Shown: positions 50,920-59,421 of the stretch, one piece after another
How positions within the stretch are numbered: the stretch's first letter is position 1
Layout: the number at the start of each line of letters is the position of its first letter
Assembly (NCBI RefSeq): GCF_003339505.1
Contig: NZ_QPIW01000038.1
Span: 1 to 64,000, forward strand
Source: Runella aurantiaca
GTDB lineage: Bacteria > Bacteroidota > Bacteroidia > Cytophagales > Spirosomataceae
DNA: 64,000 nt
Direction of reading: 5' to 3'
Program-made: the position numbers and the translations under genes
The notes under the pieces: generated by a model
Databases searched by the model: none
Seen by the model: only the letters and a program-made list of their open reading frames with translations
Told to the model about the DNA's origin: nothing

Positions 50920-51702
50920 ATGAAGTATCTAGCTTGCACTGTCTCTGTATTGTTGATTTCAACGGTTGTTACATTTTCACAAACCAAAAAAGTACCTGCC
51001 AAACCTGCTGCTAAACCCGCAACTGCTGCCAAACCCGCCCCTAACAAAGCAACGCCTGCTAAACCAGCAAGTACCGCTAAAATGACCACTGAAATAGACT
51101 CGGTAGCGTACAGCATCGGGATGAACATAGCCCAAAACCTAAAAGGACAAGGCCTTGACAAAATCAACGTTAATTTACTGGCTAAAGGAATTCAGGATGT
51201 TTTGAAAGGCGGCAAATCAGATTTGGACGACAACCAGGCGCAAATGATTTTAGGAAATTATTTTAATAAGCTCCAAACCCAGCGCCAATCAGAAGATGCC
51301 AAGAAGTTTGAAGGAAATAAATTGGATGGAGAAAAATTCCTCGAAGAGAATAAGAAGAAGGCTGGTATCGTTACTCTTCCCAGTGGCTTGCAGTACGAGG
51401 TCATGAAAGCGGGGGAAGGCCCGAAACCGACTATCAACAACACGGTCAAGACCCATTACCACGGAACCTTAGTGAATGGAACGGTTTTTGACAGTTCAGT
51501 AGATAGAGGTCAGCCAGCGGAATTTCCGGTAGGTGGAGTGATTCAGGGTTGGGTAGAAGCGTTGCAGCTGATGCCCGTAGGTTCTAAATGGAAACTGTAT
51601 GTACCCTACAATCTCGCTTACGGAGAGCGCGCCGCAGGCCCACAAATTAAGCCATATTCCGCATTAGTATTTGAAGTAGAGTTATTGGAAATCGTAAAAT
51701 GA
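50920..51702 (+). CDS. FKBP-type peptidyl-prolyl cis-trans isomerase
   Basis: 260 residues: signal peptide ending VTFSQ, an Ala/Lys/Pro repeat linker (about 22-52), a Mip/FkpA-like helical dimerisation domain (VAYSIGMNIAQNLKGQGLDK) and a C-terminal FKBP domain (THYHGTLVNGTVFDSSVDRG, GWVEALQLMPVGSKWKLYVP, YGERAAG). A periplasmic or surface folding helper that catalyses proline isomerisation. Followed by a hairpin and the tail-specific protease gene 76 bp downstream. Confidence 0.95.
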   Translation: MKYLACTVSVLLISTVVTFSQTKKVPAKPAAKPATAAKPAPNKATPAKPASTAKMTTEIDSVAYSIGMNIAQNLKGQGLDKINVNLLAKGIQDVLKGGKSDLDDNQAQMILGNYFNKLQTQRQSEDAKKFEGNKLDGEKFLEENKKKAGIVTLPSGLQYEVMKAGEGPKPTINNTVKTHYHGTLVNGTVFDSSVDRGQPAEFPVGGVIQGWVEALQLMPVGSKWKLYVPYNLAYGERAAGPQIKPYSALVFEVELLEIVK

Positions 51703-51710
51703 TTTTGGCG

Positions 51711-51750
51711 GATGTTGGAGGTTTTTCCAACCATTTCAATCTCCAACATC
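51711..51750 (+). terminator. Hairpin between FKBP and protease genes
   Basis: GATGTTGGAG (51711-51720) pairs with CTCCAACATC (51741-51750). No T-run follows (CCCGGGG), so partial termination or mRNA stabilisation is more likely than a full stop. Confidence 0.45.
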
Positions 51751-51778
51751 CCGGGGCCGAAATCAATTAAATCAGTGT

Positions 51779-53878
51779 ATGAAAATGAAAAGCTTTTTAA
51801 TCGCCTTAGCTCCGGTGTTGCTGCTGAGTCTGCAACCCGACGACTCGCGTTCGCGGGTAGTATCTTCTCGTCCCTTCGCTGTTGCGGATGATGACCTCAA
51901 ACCTACCCTTACGCAAGAGAAAGTGGAGGCGTACGTGACTAAAATCTTTTCGGGGTATCATTACCGCAAATTTAATGTCAACGACTCATTGTCGACAAAA
52001 ATGTACGATAACTACCTCAACGACATTGACCGCGGCAAACTGTATTTTCTTGCTTCGGACATTCAGTATTTTGATAAATACCGTAACCAACTCGATGAAG
52101 CCCTCAACAACGGCGATTTGACGGCGGCGTATGATATTTATAATACCTTCCGCAAACGCTACCGTGAGCGGAGTAATTACATCACCAAAGCGTTGGCCAA
52201 TCCTAAATTTGATTTCTCGGTAGAGGAGTCTTTCAATACCGACCGTGAAAAAGCTACTTGGGCTAAAAATACGGAAGAGTTGGACGAAATCTGGCGCAAA
52301 TTGCTTAAAAACGAAGCACTTGAACTGAAACTATCGGGCAAAGCCGATACGTCGGTGGTAACGCTTCTGAGAGATCGTTACAAAAACCGCGAACGTAACT
52401 TAGGTCGTTTCCGTAGCGAGCAGGTATTTCAGATGTACATGAATGCGTTCTGCGAAGTGCTTGACCCACACACCCGGTATTTTTCACCCGCCGATTCTGA
52501 CCGTTTCAAGCAGGATATGTATCAAGCCCTCGAAGGAATCGGGGCGGTATTGCGTGAAGATGGAAACTACATCAAAGTAGTGGAAGTGGTTCCTGGCGGA
52601 CCTGCTTTTAAGGACAAGCGTCTCAAAAAAGACGACCGCATTATCGGTGTAGCACAGGGAGATGAAGGAAAAGTGGAAGATATTGTGGGTTGGTACGTAG
52701 ACGATGCCGTGAAGAAAATCAAAGGAACGAAAGGAACAATTGTTCGTTTGCAAGTATTGGCTTCTGACGCACTGCCCAACGACCCTCCAAAAGAAATCCG
52801 TCTTGTACGTGAGAAAGTAAATTTGCAGACTTCTCGTGCCAAGAAAGAAATCGTGACCATCAATCAAAATAAGCATGATTACAAAATCGGTATTATCAAC
52901 ATTCCGTCTTTTTATCGGGACTTTGAAGGGGCTGGAAAGCGTGATAAAGACTTCGCTAGTACCACCCGCGACGTGCAGAAAATCATCGATTCGCTCAAGG
53001 CTGAAAATGTCGAAGGAATTGTAATCGACTTGCGCAACAACGGCGGTGGGTCATTAACAGAAGCGATTTCACTGACGGGTTTATTTATTTCAAAAGGTCC
53101 AGTAGTACAGGTACGTGAATCAACGGGTGATACGGAAGTACAAACTGACCCTGACCCAAATGTGACGTATGATGGGCCAATTGCGGTTTTAATCAACCGT
53201 TTTAGTGCCTCGGCTTCTGAAATTTTTGCGGCCGCTATTCAGGACTACAAACGTGGGATTGTGTTGGGTGAGCAAACCTATGGCAAAGGCACGGTTCAAA
53301 CCATGGTTGATTTAAACCAGTGGATCAAAGATTCTGATAAATTGGGCCAAATCAACATCACTGTTGCGAAATTCTACCGCATCAATGGTAGCAGTACCCA
53401 GCGAAAAGGGGTGTCGCCAGATATTGAATTCCCATCAGCATTCAGCGCGGAAGAATACGGAGAAAGCTCACAACCAACGGCTTTGCCTTGGGATCAGATT
53501 GCAACGGCGCGTTTTGACGTGACCAAATCGTTGAACGAAAAACAAGTAGCAAAGCTGCGCGAGAAGTACCAGCAACGTCTTAAGTCGGAAGTAGAGATGA
53601 AAACGTTTGTAGACGAATTGGAGTTGTTCCGTAAAGCGCGCGAAAATACCGTCGTATCATTGCAGGAAACCAAACGGAAGAAAGAGCGTGAAGAAGCCGA
53701 GAAAAAGCGGGCTGCCCTTAAAAAGCTAGAAACGGATGATGAAGTGGATGAAGATGAAACTCCCGCAACCGCCAAAGCGACCGACAAGAAGAAAAAGGAC
53801 ATTTACATGAATGAAACCAGTCGGATTTTGGCAGATTACATTACGCTTTCTAAAGCACCTTCGGTAGCTAAGCGATAA
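51779..53878 (+). CDS. prc: C-terminal-processing (tail-specific) protease, S41A
   Basis: 699 residues, exported by an N-terminal hydrophobic signal. A helical N-domain precedes a PDZ domain (GIGAVLREDGNYIKVVEVVP, GGPAFKDKRLKKDDRIIGVA) and the S41 domain. By alignment to E. coli Prc the catalytic serine is about S478 in RFSASASEIF, aspartate D489 and lysine K503 in YGKGTVQ. A DUF3340-type helical tail (about 570-690) with a long charged Lys/Glu segment completes it. It degrades periplasmic proteins from their C-termini and affects peptidoglycan hydrolases. Terminator hairpin follows. Confidence 0.95.
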   Translation: MKMKSFLIALAPVLLLSLQPDDSRSRVVSSRPFAVADDDLKPTLTQEKVEAYVTKIFSGYHYRKFNVNDSLSTKMYDNYLNDIDRGKLYFLASDIQYFDKYRNQLDEALNNGDLTAAYDIYNTFRKRYRERSNYITKALANPKFDFSVEESFNTDREKATWAKNTEELDEIWRKLLKNEALELKLSGKADTSVVTLLRDRYKNRERNLGRFRSEQVFQMYMNAFCEVLDPHTRYFSPADSDRFKQDMYQALEGIGAVLREDGNYIKVVEVVPGGPAFKDKRLKKDDRIIGVAQGDEGKVEDIVGWYVDDAVKKIKGTKGTIVRLQVLASDALPNDPPKEIRLVREKVNLQTSRAKKEIVTINQNKHDYKIGIINIPSFYRDFEGAGKRDKDFASTTRDVQKIIDSLKAENVEGIVIDLRNNGGGSLTEAISLTGLFISKGPVVQVRESTGDTEVQTDPDPNVTYDGPIAVLINRFSASASEIFAAAIQDYKRGIVLGEQTYGKGTVQTMVDLNQWIKDSDKLGQINITVAKFYRINGSSTQRKGVSPDIEFPSAFSAEEYGESSQPTALPWDQIATARFDVTKSLNEKQVAKLREKYQQRLKSEVEMKTFVDELELFRKARENTVVSLQETKRKKEREEAEKKRAALKKLETDDEVDEDETPATAKATDKKKKDIYMNETSRILADYITLSKAPSVAKR

Positions 53879-53894
53879 AATTTGTTACCTTCAA

Positions 53895-53957
53895 ACGTTG
53901 GACGTTGGGTCATGGGCGCTATCTTTAGTCCCTAATCCGACGTCCAACGTCTATTTT
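53895..53957 (+). terminator. Terminator of prc
   Basis: ACGTTGGACGT (53895-53905) pairs perfectly with ACGTCCAACGT (53940-53950), followed by CTATTTTT. Confidence 0.75.
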
Positions 53958-53977
53958 TAATCCATTCTAATTGATTT

Positions 53978-54283
53978 ATGAAATACAAAAAACACGTTTT
54001 TATTTGCACCAATCAAAAAGACGGTGGCAAAAAATGCTGCGGAGCCGAGCACGGCGCAGCATTGGTTGATGCATTCAAAACATCTCTGAAAGAGAAAAAT
54101 TTACATATTGATATCCGTGCCCAAAAATCAGGCTGTTTAGACGTATGTGCCTTCGGCCCCGCGTTGGTGGTGTATCCAGAAGGTGTTTTCTACGGCAAAG
54201 TAGAACTGGCTGACGTTGAAGAAATCATCGAAAGTCATTTGATAAACGATGTTCCTGTGGAGCGTCTGGCGTTAAAATTCTAG
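53978..54283 (+). CDS. (2Fe-2S) thioredoxin-like ferredoxin
   Basis: 101 residues. The fold is thioredoxin-like 2Fe-2S ferredoxin: HVFICTNQKDGGKKCCGAEH carries the first cysteines and QKSGCLDVCAFGPALVVYPE the second pair, and GVFYGKVELADVEEIIESH is the typical end. Such proteins occur as stand-alone electron carriers or as subunits of NADH dehydrogenase-like enzymes. Between the prc and purine-permease genes, each closed by its own terminator. Confidence 0.9.
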   Translation: MKYKKHVFICTNQKDGGKKCCGAEHGAALVDAFKTSLKEKNLHIDIRAQKSGCLDVCAFGPALVVYPEGVFYGKVELADVEEIIESHLINDVPVERLALKF

Positions 54284-54308
54284 GAACGCGCTTATTTTAC
54301 CCCTTATT

Positions 54309-54372
54309 TGTCAACGCTGAACGTAAATTCCCGAAAGGGTCTTTGCATTCAGCGTTGACATTTTTATTTTTA
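54309..54372 (+). terminator. Terminator of the ferredoxin gene
   Basis: TGTCAACGCTGAA (54309-54321) pairs with TTCAGCGTTGACA (54348-54360), a 13-bp stem, followed by TTTTTATTTTTA. The structure extends close to the permease start. Confidence 0.8.
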
Positions 54373-54390
54373 CCAAAACTGCCAATTTCT

Positions 54391-55722
54391 ATGCTCCAAC
54401 GCTACTTTTCCCTCGACCAAAACGGTACAACAGTGCGTACCGAAGTCATTGCGGGGCTTTCTTCTTTTCTGGCTACGATGTACATTATTGTAGTGAACCC
54501 TGCCATTTTGAGTCAATCGGGGATGCCTTTCGGCGGTGTGCTAACGGCTACAGTGTTGCTCTCTTTCTTTTGCAGTTTGATGATGGGGCTGTATGCGCGT
54601 AACCCACTTCTTGTAGCACCGGGTATGGGCCTGAATGCCTTTTTTACATTCGCCGTTGTGAAAGGAATGGGTGTGGCATGGCAAACGGCCTTGGGTGCGG
54701 TATTTTGGGCGGGAATCGTTTTTCTGATATTATCAATCTTCAACATTCGGACCTACATTGTACAGGCCATTCCAAAGCCCTTGCGCTACGCGATTTCGTC
54801 GGGAATTGGGCTTTTTATCACGTTGATTGGTCTGACCAACGCCAAGTTTATCGTGAGTAACCCCGCTACCTTGGTCGGTATCGGCAATTTAAAAGACCCG
54901 ATTCTACTGACGTTTTTGTTGGGGTTGGTCATTACGGCGGTATTGGTGGTCAAAAAAGTGCAAGGCGGCATCGTCATAGGCATTGTGTTGACCACATTGG
55001 CGGCGATTCCCGTCGGCCGTTGGTGGGGCGATGCTTCAGCGGTTAACTTCGGACAGGCTACACTGGTCAATTGGAGTGGACTTTGGGCGGCTCCCGATTT
55101 TAGCCTTTTGTTTCAATTGGACTTGACTGGCTCATTGACCTTGGCGCTTTGGCCTGTCATTTTTGCCTTTGCGTTTACCGATTTATTTGACAGTCTTTCA
55201 ACCATCGTTGGCGTTGCCGAAGCGGCCAATCTTTACGACGAAAACGGCGACCCGCGCCATATTCGGCAATCGCTGCTTACCGATGCCGTTGCCACCACAA
55301 TGGCGGGTTTGTTGGGCACTAGCCCCGGAACCGCCTACATTGAGTCGGCGGTGGGAATCGAGCAAGGTGGTCGCACGGGGCTCACGGCGGTAGTGGCGGC
55401 ATTTTTGTTTTTGCCGTTTATGTTTTTATCTCCTTTGCTCTCGGTCATTCCGAGCATTGCCACTGCTCCTGCGTTGATTTTGGTGGGGGCGTTTATGATG
55501 AAACCCATCACCAAGATTGCTTGGACCCGTATGGACGAAGCCATTCCGTGTTTGTTGGCGTTGGTGTTGATTCCTTTCAGCTATTCCATTACGCAAGGAA
55601 TTATTTTTGGTTTTTTGAGTTGGACCATCCTCAAAACCGCCGTTGGAAAAGGGAAAGAAATATCATTCACCCTCTGGATGATTGATGTTTTTGCCGTGAT
55701 GTCTTTGATGTGGGGGCATTGA
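54391..55722 (+). CDS. NCS2-family purine permease (AdeP/GhxP type)
   Basis: 443 residues from ATG 54391 (MLQRYFSLDQNG). About 13-14 membrane segments. The NCS2/AzgA signature is visible: FLATMYIIVVNPAILSQSGM, GMGLNAFFTFAVVKG, RYAISSGIGLFITLIGLTNA, FAFTDLFDSLSTIVGVAEAA and LLGTSPGTAYIESAVGIEQG. Proton-coupled uptake of adenine, hypoxanthine or guanine. Monocistronic, ends before a bidirectional terminator. Confidence 0.92.
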   Translation: MLQRYFSLDQNGTTVRTEVIAGLSSFLATMYIIVVNPAILSQSGMPFGGVLTATVLLSFFCSLMMGLYARNPLLVAPGMGLNAFFTFAVVKGMGVAWQTALGAVFWAGIVFLILSIFNIRTYIVQAIPKPLRYAISSGIGLFITLIGLTNAKFIVSNPATLVGIGNLKDPILLTFLLGLVITAVLVVKKVQGGIVIGIVLTTLAAIPVGRWWGDASAVNFGQATLVNWSGLWAAPDFSLLFQLDLTGSLTLALWPVIFAFAFTDLFDSLSTIVGVAEAANLYDENGDPRHIRQSLLTDAVATTMAGLLGTSPGTAYIESAVGIEQGGRTGLTAVVAAFLFLPFMFLSPLLSVIPSIATAPALILVGAFMMKPITKIAWTRMDEAIPCLLALVLIPFSYSITQGIIFGFLSWTILKTAVGKGKEISFTLWMIDVFAVMSLMWGH

Positions 55723-55796
55723 TGGCATAGTCCTCTGCCAGTGAAAATCTTTCATATAAAATTCATCGCAATACGATAGGTTTTGCCAAGGGAAAA

Positions 55797-55846
55797 GTAA
55801 AAAAGAGCGTCTGACGGTTTTTGAACCTTCGGACGCTCTTTTTTGA
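55797..55846. terminator. Bidirectional terminator between permease and xylA
   Basis: AAAAGAGCGTC (55801-55811) pairs with GACGCTCTTTT (55832-55842), an 11-bp stem flanked by A and T runs, located between two convergent genes. Confidence 0.85.
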
Positions 55847-55861
55847 TGTGAGGTATTACAA

Positions 55862-57190
55862 CTAAATGTACTGATTCAGAATATTCTCAAACAGCTCTTG
55901 CTTGCCGCTGATTTGTTTTGGTGCACCAGCTGCCACTGCAAAGCTATGCAAATCTTCCAATGTCAATTTGCCATTTTCAAAATCCTTGCCCGCACCGCTG
56001 TCAAACGAAGCGTAGCGCTCGACACGCAGTTTTTTGTAAGCGGATTTCTCCAGAATATCATTTGAAATAACAAGTGCACGCGCAAAAGCATCCATTCCGC
56101 CAATGTGCGCAATGAAAATATCGTCGAGGTCGGTTGAGTTGCGACGGGTTTTTGCATCAAAGTTGATACCTCCTGCTGTGATACCACCTGCTTCGAGAAT
56201 TACCAACATCGCCTCGGTCAATTCACTCAAATTAATCGGGAATTGGTCGGTATCCCAGCCATTTTGGTAGTCGCCCCGGTTGGCGTCGATGCTGCCCAAC
56301 ATGCCTGCATCGGCCGCTACCTGCAATTCGTGCTGGAACGTGTGCCCCGCCAAGGTGGCGTGGTTTACTTCTATATTTAATTGAAAATCTTTGTCTAAGC
56401 CGTACTGACGCAGAAACCCAATAACCGTTGCCGAATCATAATCGTACTGATGCTTGGTAGGCTCGCAGGGCTTAGGTTCAATAAAGAACTTACCTTTAAA
56501 ACCATTTTTGCGGGCATAATCACGGGCTACGGTCAAGAATTGCCCCAAGTGGTCAAGTTCGCGCTTCATGTTGGTATTCAACAAAGTCATGTAGCCTTCG
56601 CGACCACCCCAGAATACGTAATTTTCGCCATTGAGCGCAATCGTTGCATCCAGAGCGTTCTTCACCTGCACCCCAGCATGAGCTACTACGTTGAAATCAG
56701 GGTTGGTCGAAGCACCGTTCATGTAGCGGGGATTGGAGAATACATTGGCCGTACCCCACAATAATTTTACGCCGCTTTCGGCTTGTTTGGCTTTTGCATA
56801 ATCAACAATGGCCTGCATACGACGCTCGTATTCGGTGATGCTGGGGCCTTCATCGACCAAATCTACATCGTGAAAGCAATAGTAAGGAACGCCCAGTTTA
56901 GTAATAAATTCAAAAGCGGCATCCATTTTATCTTTGGCGCGTTGAACCGCGTCATTGTTTGCATCCCATGCAAAATCTTTCGTCCCAGGCCCGAATGGAT
57001 CGGCACCCGTGCCGCAGAATGTATGCCAGTAGGCAACTGCAAAACGTAAATGCTCTTTCATTGTTTTTCCACCCACCAGACGATTTTCGTCGTACCACTT
57101 GAATGCCAGCGGGTTGTCGGATTCACGGCCTTCAAACTGAATTTTGGAGATGCCTTTGAAATATTCGGTATTTCCGAGTGTTAGGGACAT
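55862..57190 (-). CDS. xylA: Xylose isomerase
   Basis: Converts D-xylose to D-xylulose in the cytosol. 442 residues, the class II length. Catalytic H107 and D110 occur in [11 protein letters not shown]; the metal and substrate regions include [39 protein letters not shown] and [20 protein letters not shown]. Divergent from the FAH-family gene across a 275-bp gap that carries a TTGTCAA-type palindrome. No xylulokinase gene is next to it in this window. Flanked by a bidirectional terminator downstream. Confidence 0.96.
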   Translation of the reverse strand: MSLTLGNTEYFKGISKIQFEGRESDNPLAFKWYDENRLVGGKTMKEHLRFAVAYWHTFCGTGADPFGPGTKDFAWDANNDAVQRAKDKMDAAFEFITKLGVPYYCFHDVDLVDEGPSITEYERRMQAIVDYAKAKQAESGVKLLWGTANVFSNPRYMNGASTNPDFNVVAHAGVQVKNALDATIALNGENYVFWGGREGYMTLLNTNMKRELDHLGQFLTVARDYARKNGFKGKFFIEPKPCEPTKHQYDYDSATVIGFLRQYGLDKDFQLNIEVNHATLAGHTFQHELQVAADAGMLGSIDANRGDYQNGWDTDQFPINLSELTEAMLVILEAGGITAGGINFDAKTRRNSTDLDDIFIAHIGGMDAFARALVISNDILEKSAYKKLRVERYASFDSGAGKDFENGKLTLEDLHSFAVAAGAPKQISGKQELFENILNQYI

Positions 57191-57278
57191 AAAATAGATT
57201 GTTTTGAGGTTAGTCTTAAAGAACGATTATTACTAAAAGAGAGAAATATAAATTCTTACTTGTGCAAAGAAAAAGAAT

Positions 57279-57297
57279 AATTGTCAAATTGACAATT
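57279..57297. promoter_or_regulatory. Palindrome in the divergent xylA/FAH-family promoter region
   Basis: AATTGTCAA (57279-57287) and TTGACAATT (57289-57297) form a perfect 9-bp inverted repeat around one A. It lies about 90 bp upstream of xylA and 170 bp upstream of the divergent gene, a typical place for a repressor operator. Confidence 0.55.
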
Positions 57298-57465
57298 TTA
57301 TTTCTGTTAAGCTTTTTTAGATATTGTATAGGTTGTTTTCTAATCACTTGTGCCTAAACATTGTAACTTTAAAATAGTCTTTTCGACCAAAAACATAGTA
57401 ATACTAAAGCTACACCTAAACTTAAATTGAAAACGCCCGTATGATAAAAATGGATTAATCAATTG

Positions 57466-58305
57466 ATGAGACTTTATCGAACCAAGCAAGGCTTTTATGC
57501 TGAATTTCAGGAAGAGTATTACCAACTTTCCTGCCCCGATTGGGATACGCTGATTAACAGGGATGATCTACACTCGTATGTTCTGACCCAAATAGCGGGT
57601 TTAGCCCCCGTGTTGGACTTTGAATCCAAAGACCTTTTGCCGCCCGCCGTAAGCCAGGAAGTATGGGCCTCTGGGGTGACTTATTACCGTAGCAAAGTAG
57701 CCCGAATGGAGGAGTCAAAAGGTGCGTGTGGAGGTACATTTTACGACAAAGTATACGAAGCCGAGCGCCCCGAGCTTTTTTTTAAAGCATTGGGGTACAA
57801 AGTAGTTGGTTCGGGAGGAACCGTTAATATTCGGCCCGATTCTATCCGCAACGTTCCCGAACCAGAATGGACATTGTACGCCACTACTTCTGGCAAAATT
57901 GTGGGTTATACCGTCGGCAATGACATGAGTTCTAAATGCATTGAATGTGAAAATCCGCTCTATATGTCGCAGGCAAAAATATACGATGGCTCTGCCGCTT
58001 TGGGCCCTTGCTTGTATGTGCCAGCCGAACCAATGACACAAAACGCGGTCATCAGCATTGAAGTAAGGCGTAGCGAAAGTATTGTTTTTCAGGGTATAAC
58101 AACGCTCGACCAACTCAAACGAACACCTGACGAACTCATTGGTTGGCTGTATCGGTCGAGTACGTTTAGAACGGGTGCATTTCTGATGACAGGTACGGGC
58201 TTAGTTCCTTCAAGTGATTTTACGGTTGAGGTAGGAGATACGGTTGCCATCTCAATTGATAAAATCGGGCAATTGACCAATGTTGTCGGGCTGGCAAAAG
58301 CCTAA
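57466..58305 (+). CDS. Fumarylacetoacetate hydrolase-family protein
   Basis: 279 residues from ATG 57466 (the TTG three bases earlier is not needed). The FAH C-terminal domain shows [40 protein letters not shown] with the E-x-E metal ligands, [20 protein letters not shown] and [16 protein letters not shown]. Members with this layout include 2-keto-3-deoxy-pentonate dehydratases and acylpyruvate hydrolases. Pairing with a DHDPS-family gene 59 bp downstream and xylA upstream suggests breakdown of pentonates or a related sugar acid; the exact reaction is inference. Confidence 0.8.
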   Translation: MRLYRTKQGFYAEFQEEYYQLSCPDWDTLINRDDLHSYVLTQIAGLAPVLDFESKDLLPPAVSQEVWASGVTYYRSKVARMEESKGACGGTFYDKVYEAERPELFFKALGYKVVGSGGTVNIRPDSIRNVPEPEWTLYATTSGKIVGYTVGNDMSSKCIECENPLYMSQAKIYDGSAALGPCLYVPAEPMTQNAVISIEVRRSESIVFQGITTLDQLKRTPDELIGWLYRSSTFRTGAFLMTGTGLVPSSDFTVEVGDTVAISIDKIGQLTNVVGLAKA

Positions 58306-58364
58306 GTAGTTCAAAACGGTACAGAACTTTATTATTTACATATATAATATTTGATTATTCATCC

Positions 58365-59306
58365 ATGCAAAATTCCCTTCCACAAGGTTTTATTCCCGTT
58401 ATGTTGACTCCGTTTAAAGAAAACGGCGAGATTGATTTTGAGGGATTAACCAAACTTACTGAATTTTATTTAGAGGCGGGCGCGGCTGGCTTATTTGCCA
58501 ATTGCCTTTCGTCTGAGATGTATGAGCTGAGCGAAGACGAGCGTATTGCCATCACCAAGCACGTGGTGGATGTGGCAAACGGGCGCGTTCCGGTCGTGGC
58601 AACGGGTACATTTGGTGGCCCAATTGCGGAGCAGGCCGAATTTGCCAAAAAGATTTATGGTACGGGTATTCAGGCGGTGATTGTGATTACAAGTTTAATT
58701 GCCACCGCCGACGAGTCAGATGCGATATTTATGGAGCGGATGCACGAGTTGCTTCAATTAACCCCCGGTGTTTCGTATGGTTTGTATGAATGTCCAGTGC
58801 CTTACAAAAGGCTCGTTAGCGCCGAAAATTTGGGAGAATTGGCCGCCACGGGTCGGGTGATTTACCATAAAGATACATCACTAGATATTGAAAACGTAAA
58901 AGCCAAAATAGCCGCCACTGAAGGTCAGGTATTCGGCGTTTATGATGCTTACATGGAGCACGCAGTGGCTTCGTTGAAAGCAGGCTCGGCGGGATTGTCT
59001 TGTATTCAAGGAAATTTCTTTCCAGAATTGATTGTATGGTTGTGTAATAATTTCAATGAGCCAACGCAGCAAGACAAAGTTCAACGCGTGCAACAGCTGT
59101 TGATTGATACCATGCCCGTAATTCATTATGCGTACCCAACCGTCGCTAAATATTATCTCCAAAAACGCGGTTTCCCGATTTCATTGTACACCCGTCGTAA
59201 AGTAGAAGTACTGACTGAAGTGGAAAAAGCCAATGCCGACGAATTATTGGAAATAGTGAACGCATTAAGCCAAGAAATTGAAGTGGCTTCGTTGACGTTT
59301 GCGTAA
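58365..59306 (+). CDS. Dihydrodipicolinate synthase-family aldolase or dehydratase
   Basis: 313 residues, an (alpha/beta)8 barrel of the DHDPS/N-acetylneuraminate lyase family. The Schiff-base lysine is K169 in VIYHKDTS and the partner tyrosine is Y141 in LYECPVPYK. The family's GTTGE-type pyruvate-binding motif is replaced by NCLSSEMYELSEDER, so it is not DapA itself. In related operons this group cleaves or dehydrates 2-keto-3-deoxy sugar acids. Follows the FAH-family gene and is closed by a strong terminator. Confidence 0.85.
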   Translation: MQNSLPQGFIPVMLTPFKENGEIDFEGLTKLTEFYLEAGAAGLFANCLSSEMYELSEDERIAITKHVVDVANGRVPVVATGTFGGPIAEQAEFAKKIYGTGIQAVIVITSLIATADESDAIFMERMHELLQLTPGVSYGLYECPVPYKRLVSAENLGELAATGRVIYHKDTSLDIENVKAKIAATEGQVFGVYDAYMEHAVASLKAGSAGLSCIQGNFFPELIVWLCNNFNEPTQQDKVQRVQQLLIDTMPVIHYAYPTVAKYYLQKRGFPISLYTRRKVEVLTEVEKANADELLEIVNALSQEIEVASLTFA

Positions 59307-59331
59307 TCATACTTCTTTGTTTTTAAGATAA

Positions 59332-59368
59332 AAAAGACCTTCTATGTCATTGGCGTAGAAGGTCTTTT
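59332..59368 (+). terminator. Terminator after the DHDPS-family gene
   Basis: AAAAGACCTTCTA (59332-59344) pairs with TAGAAGGTCTTTT (59356-59368), a 13-bp stem with its own T-run. Confidence 0.85.
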
Positions 59369-59421
59369 CAGTTAAAAAAAACTGAATATTTGCTTTGGTA
59401 GAAATAGCTAACCATTTACCT

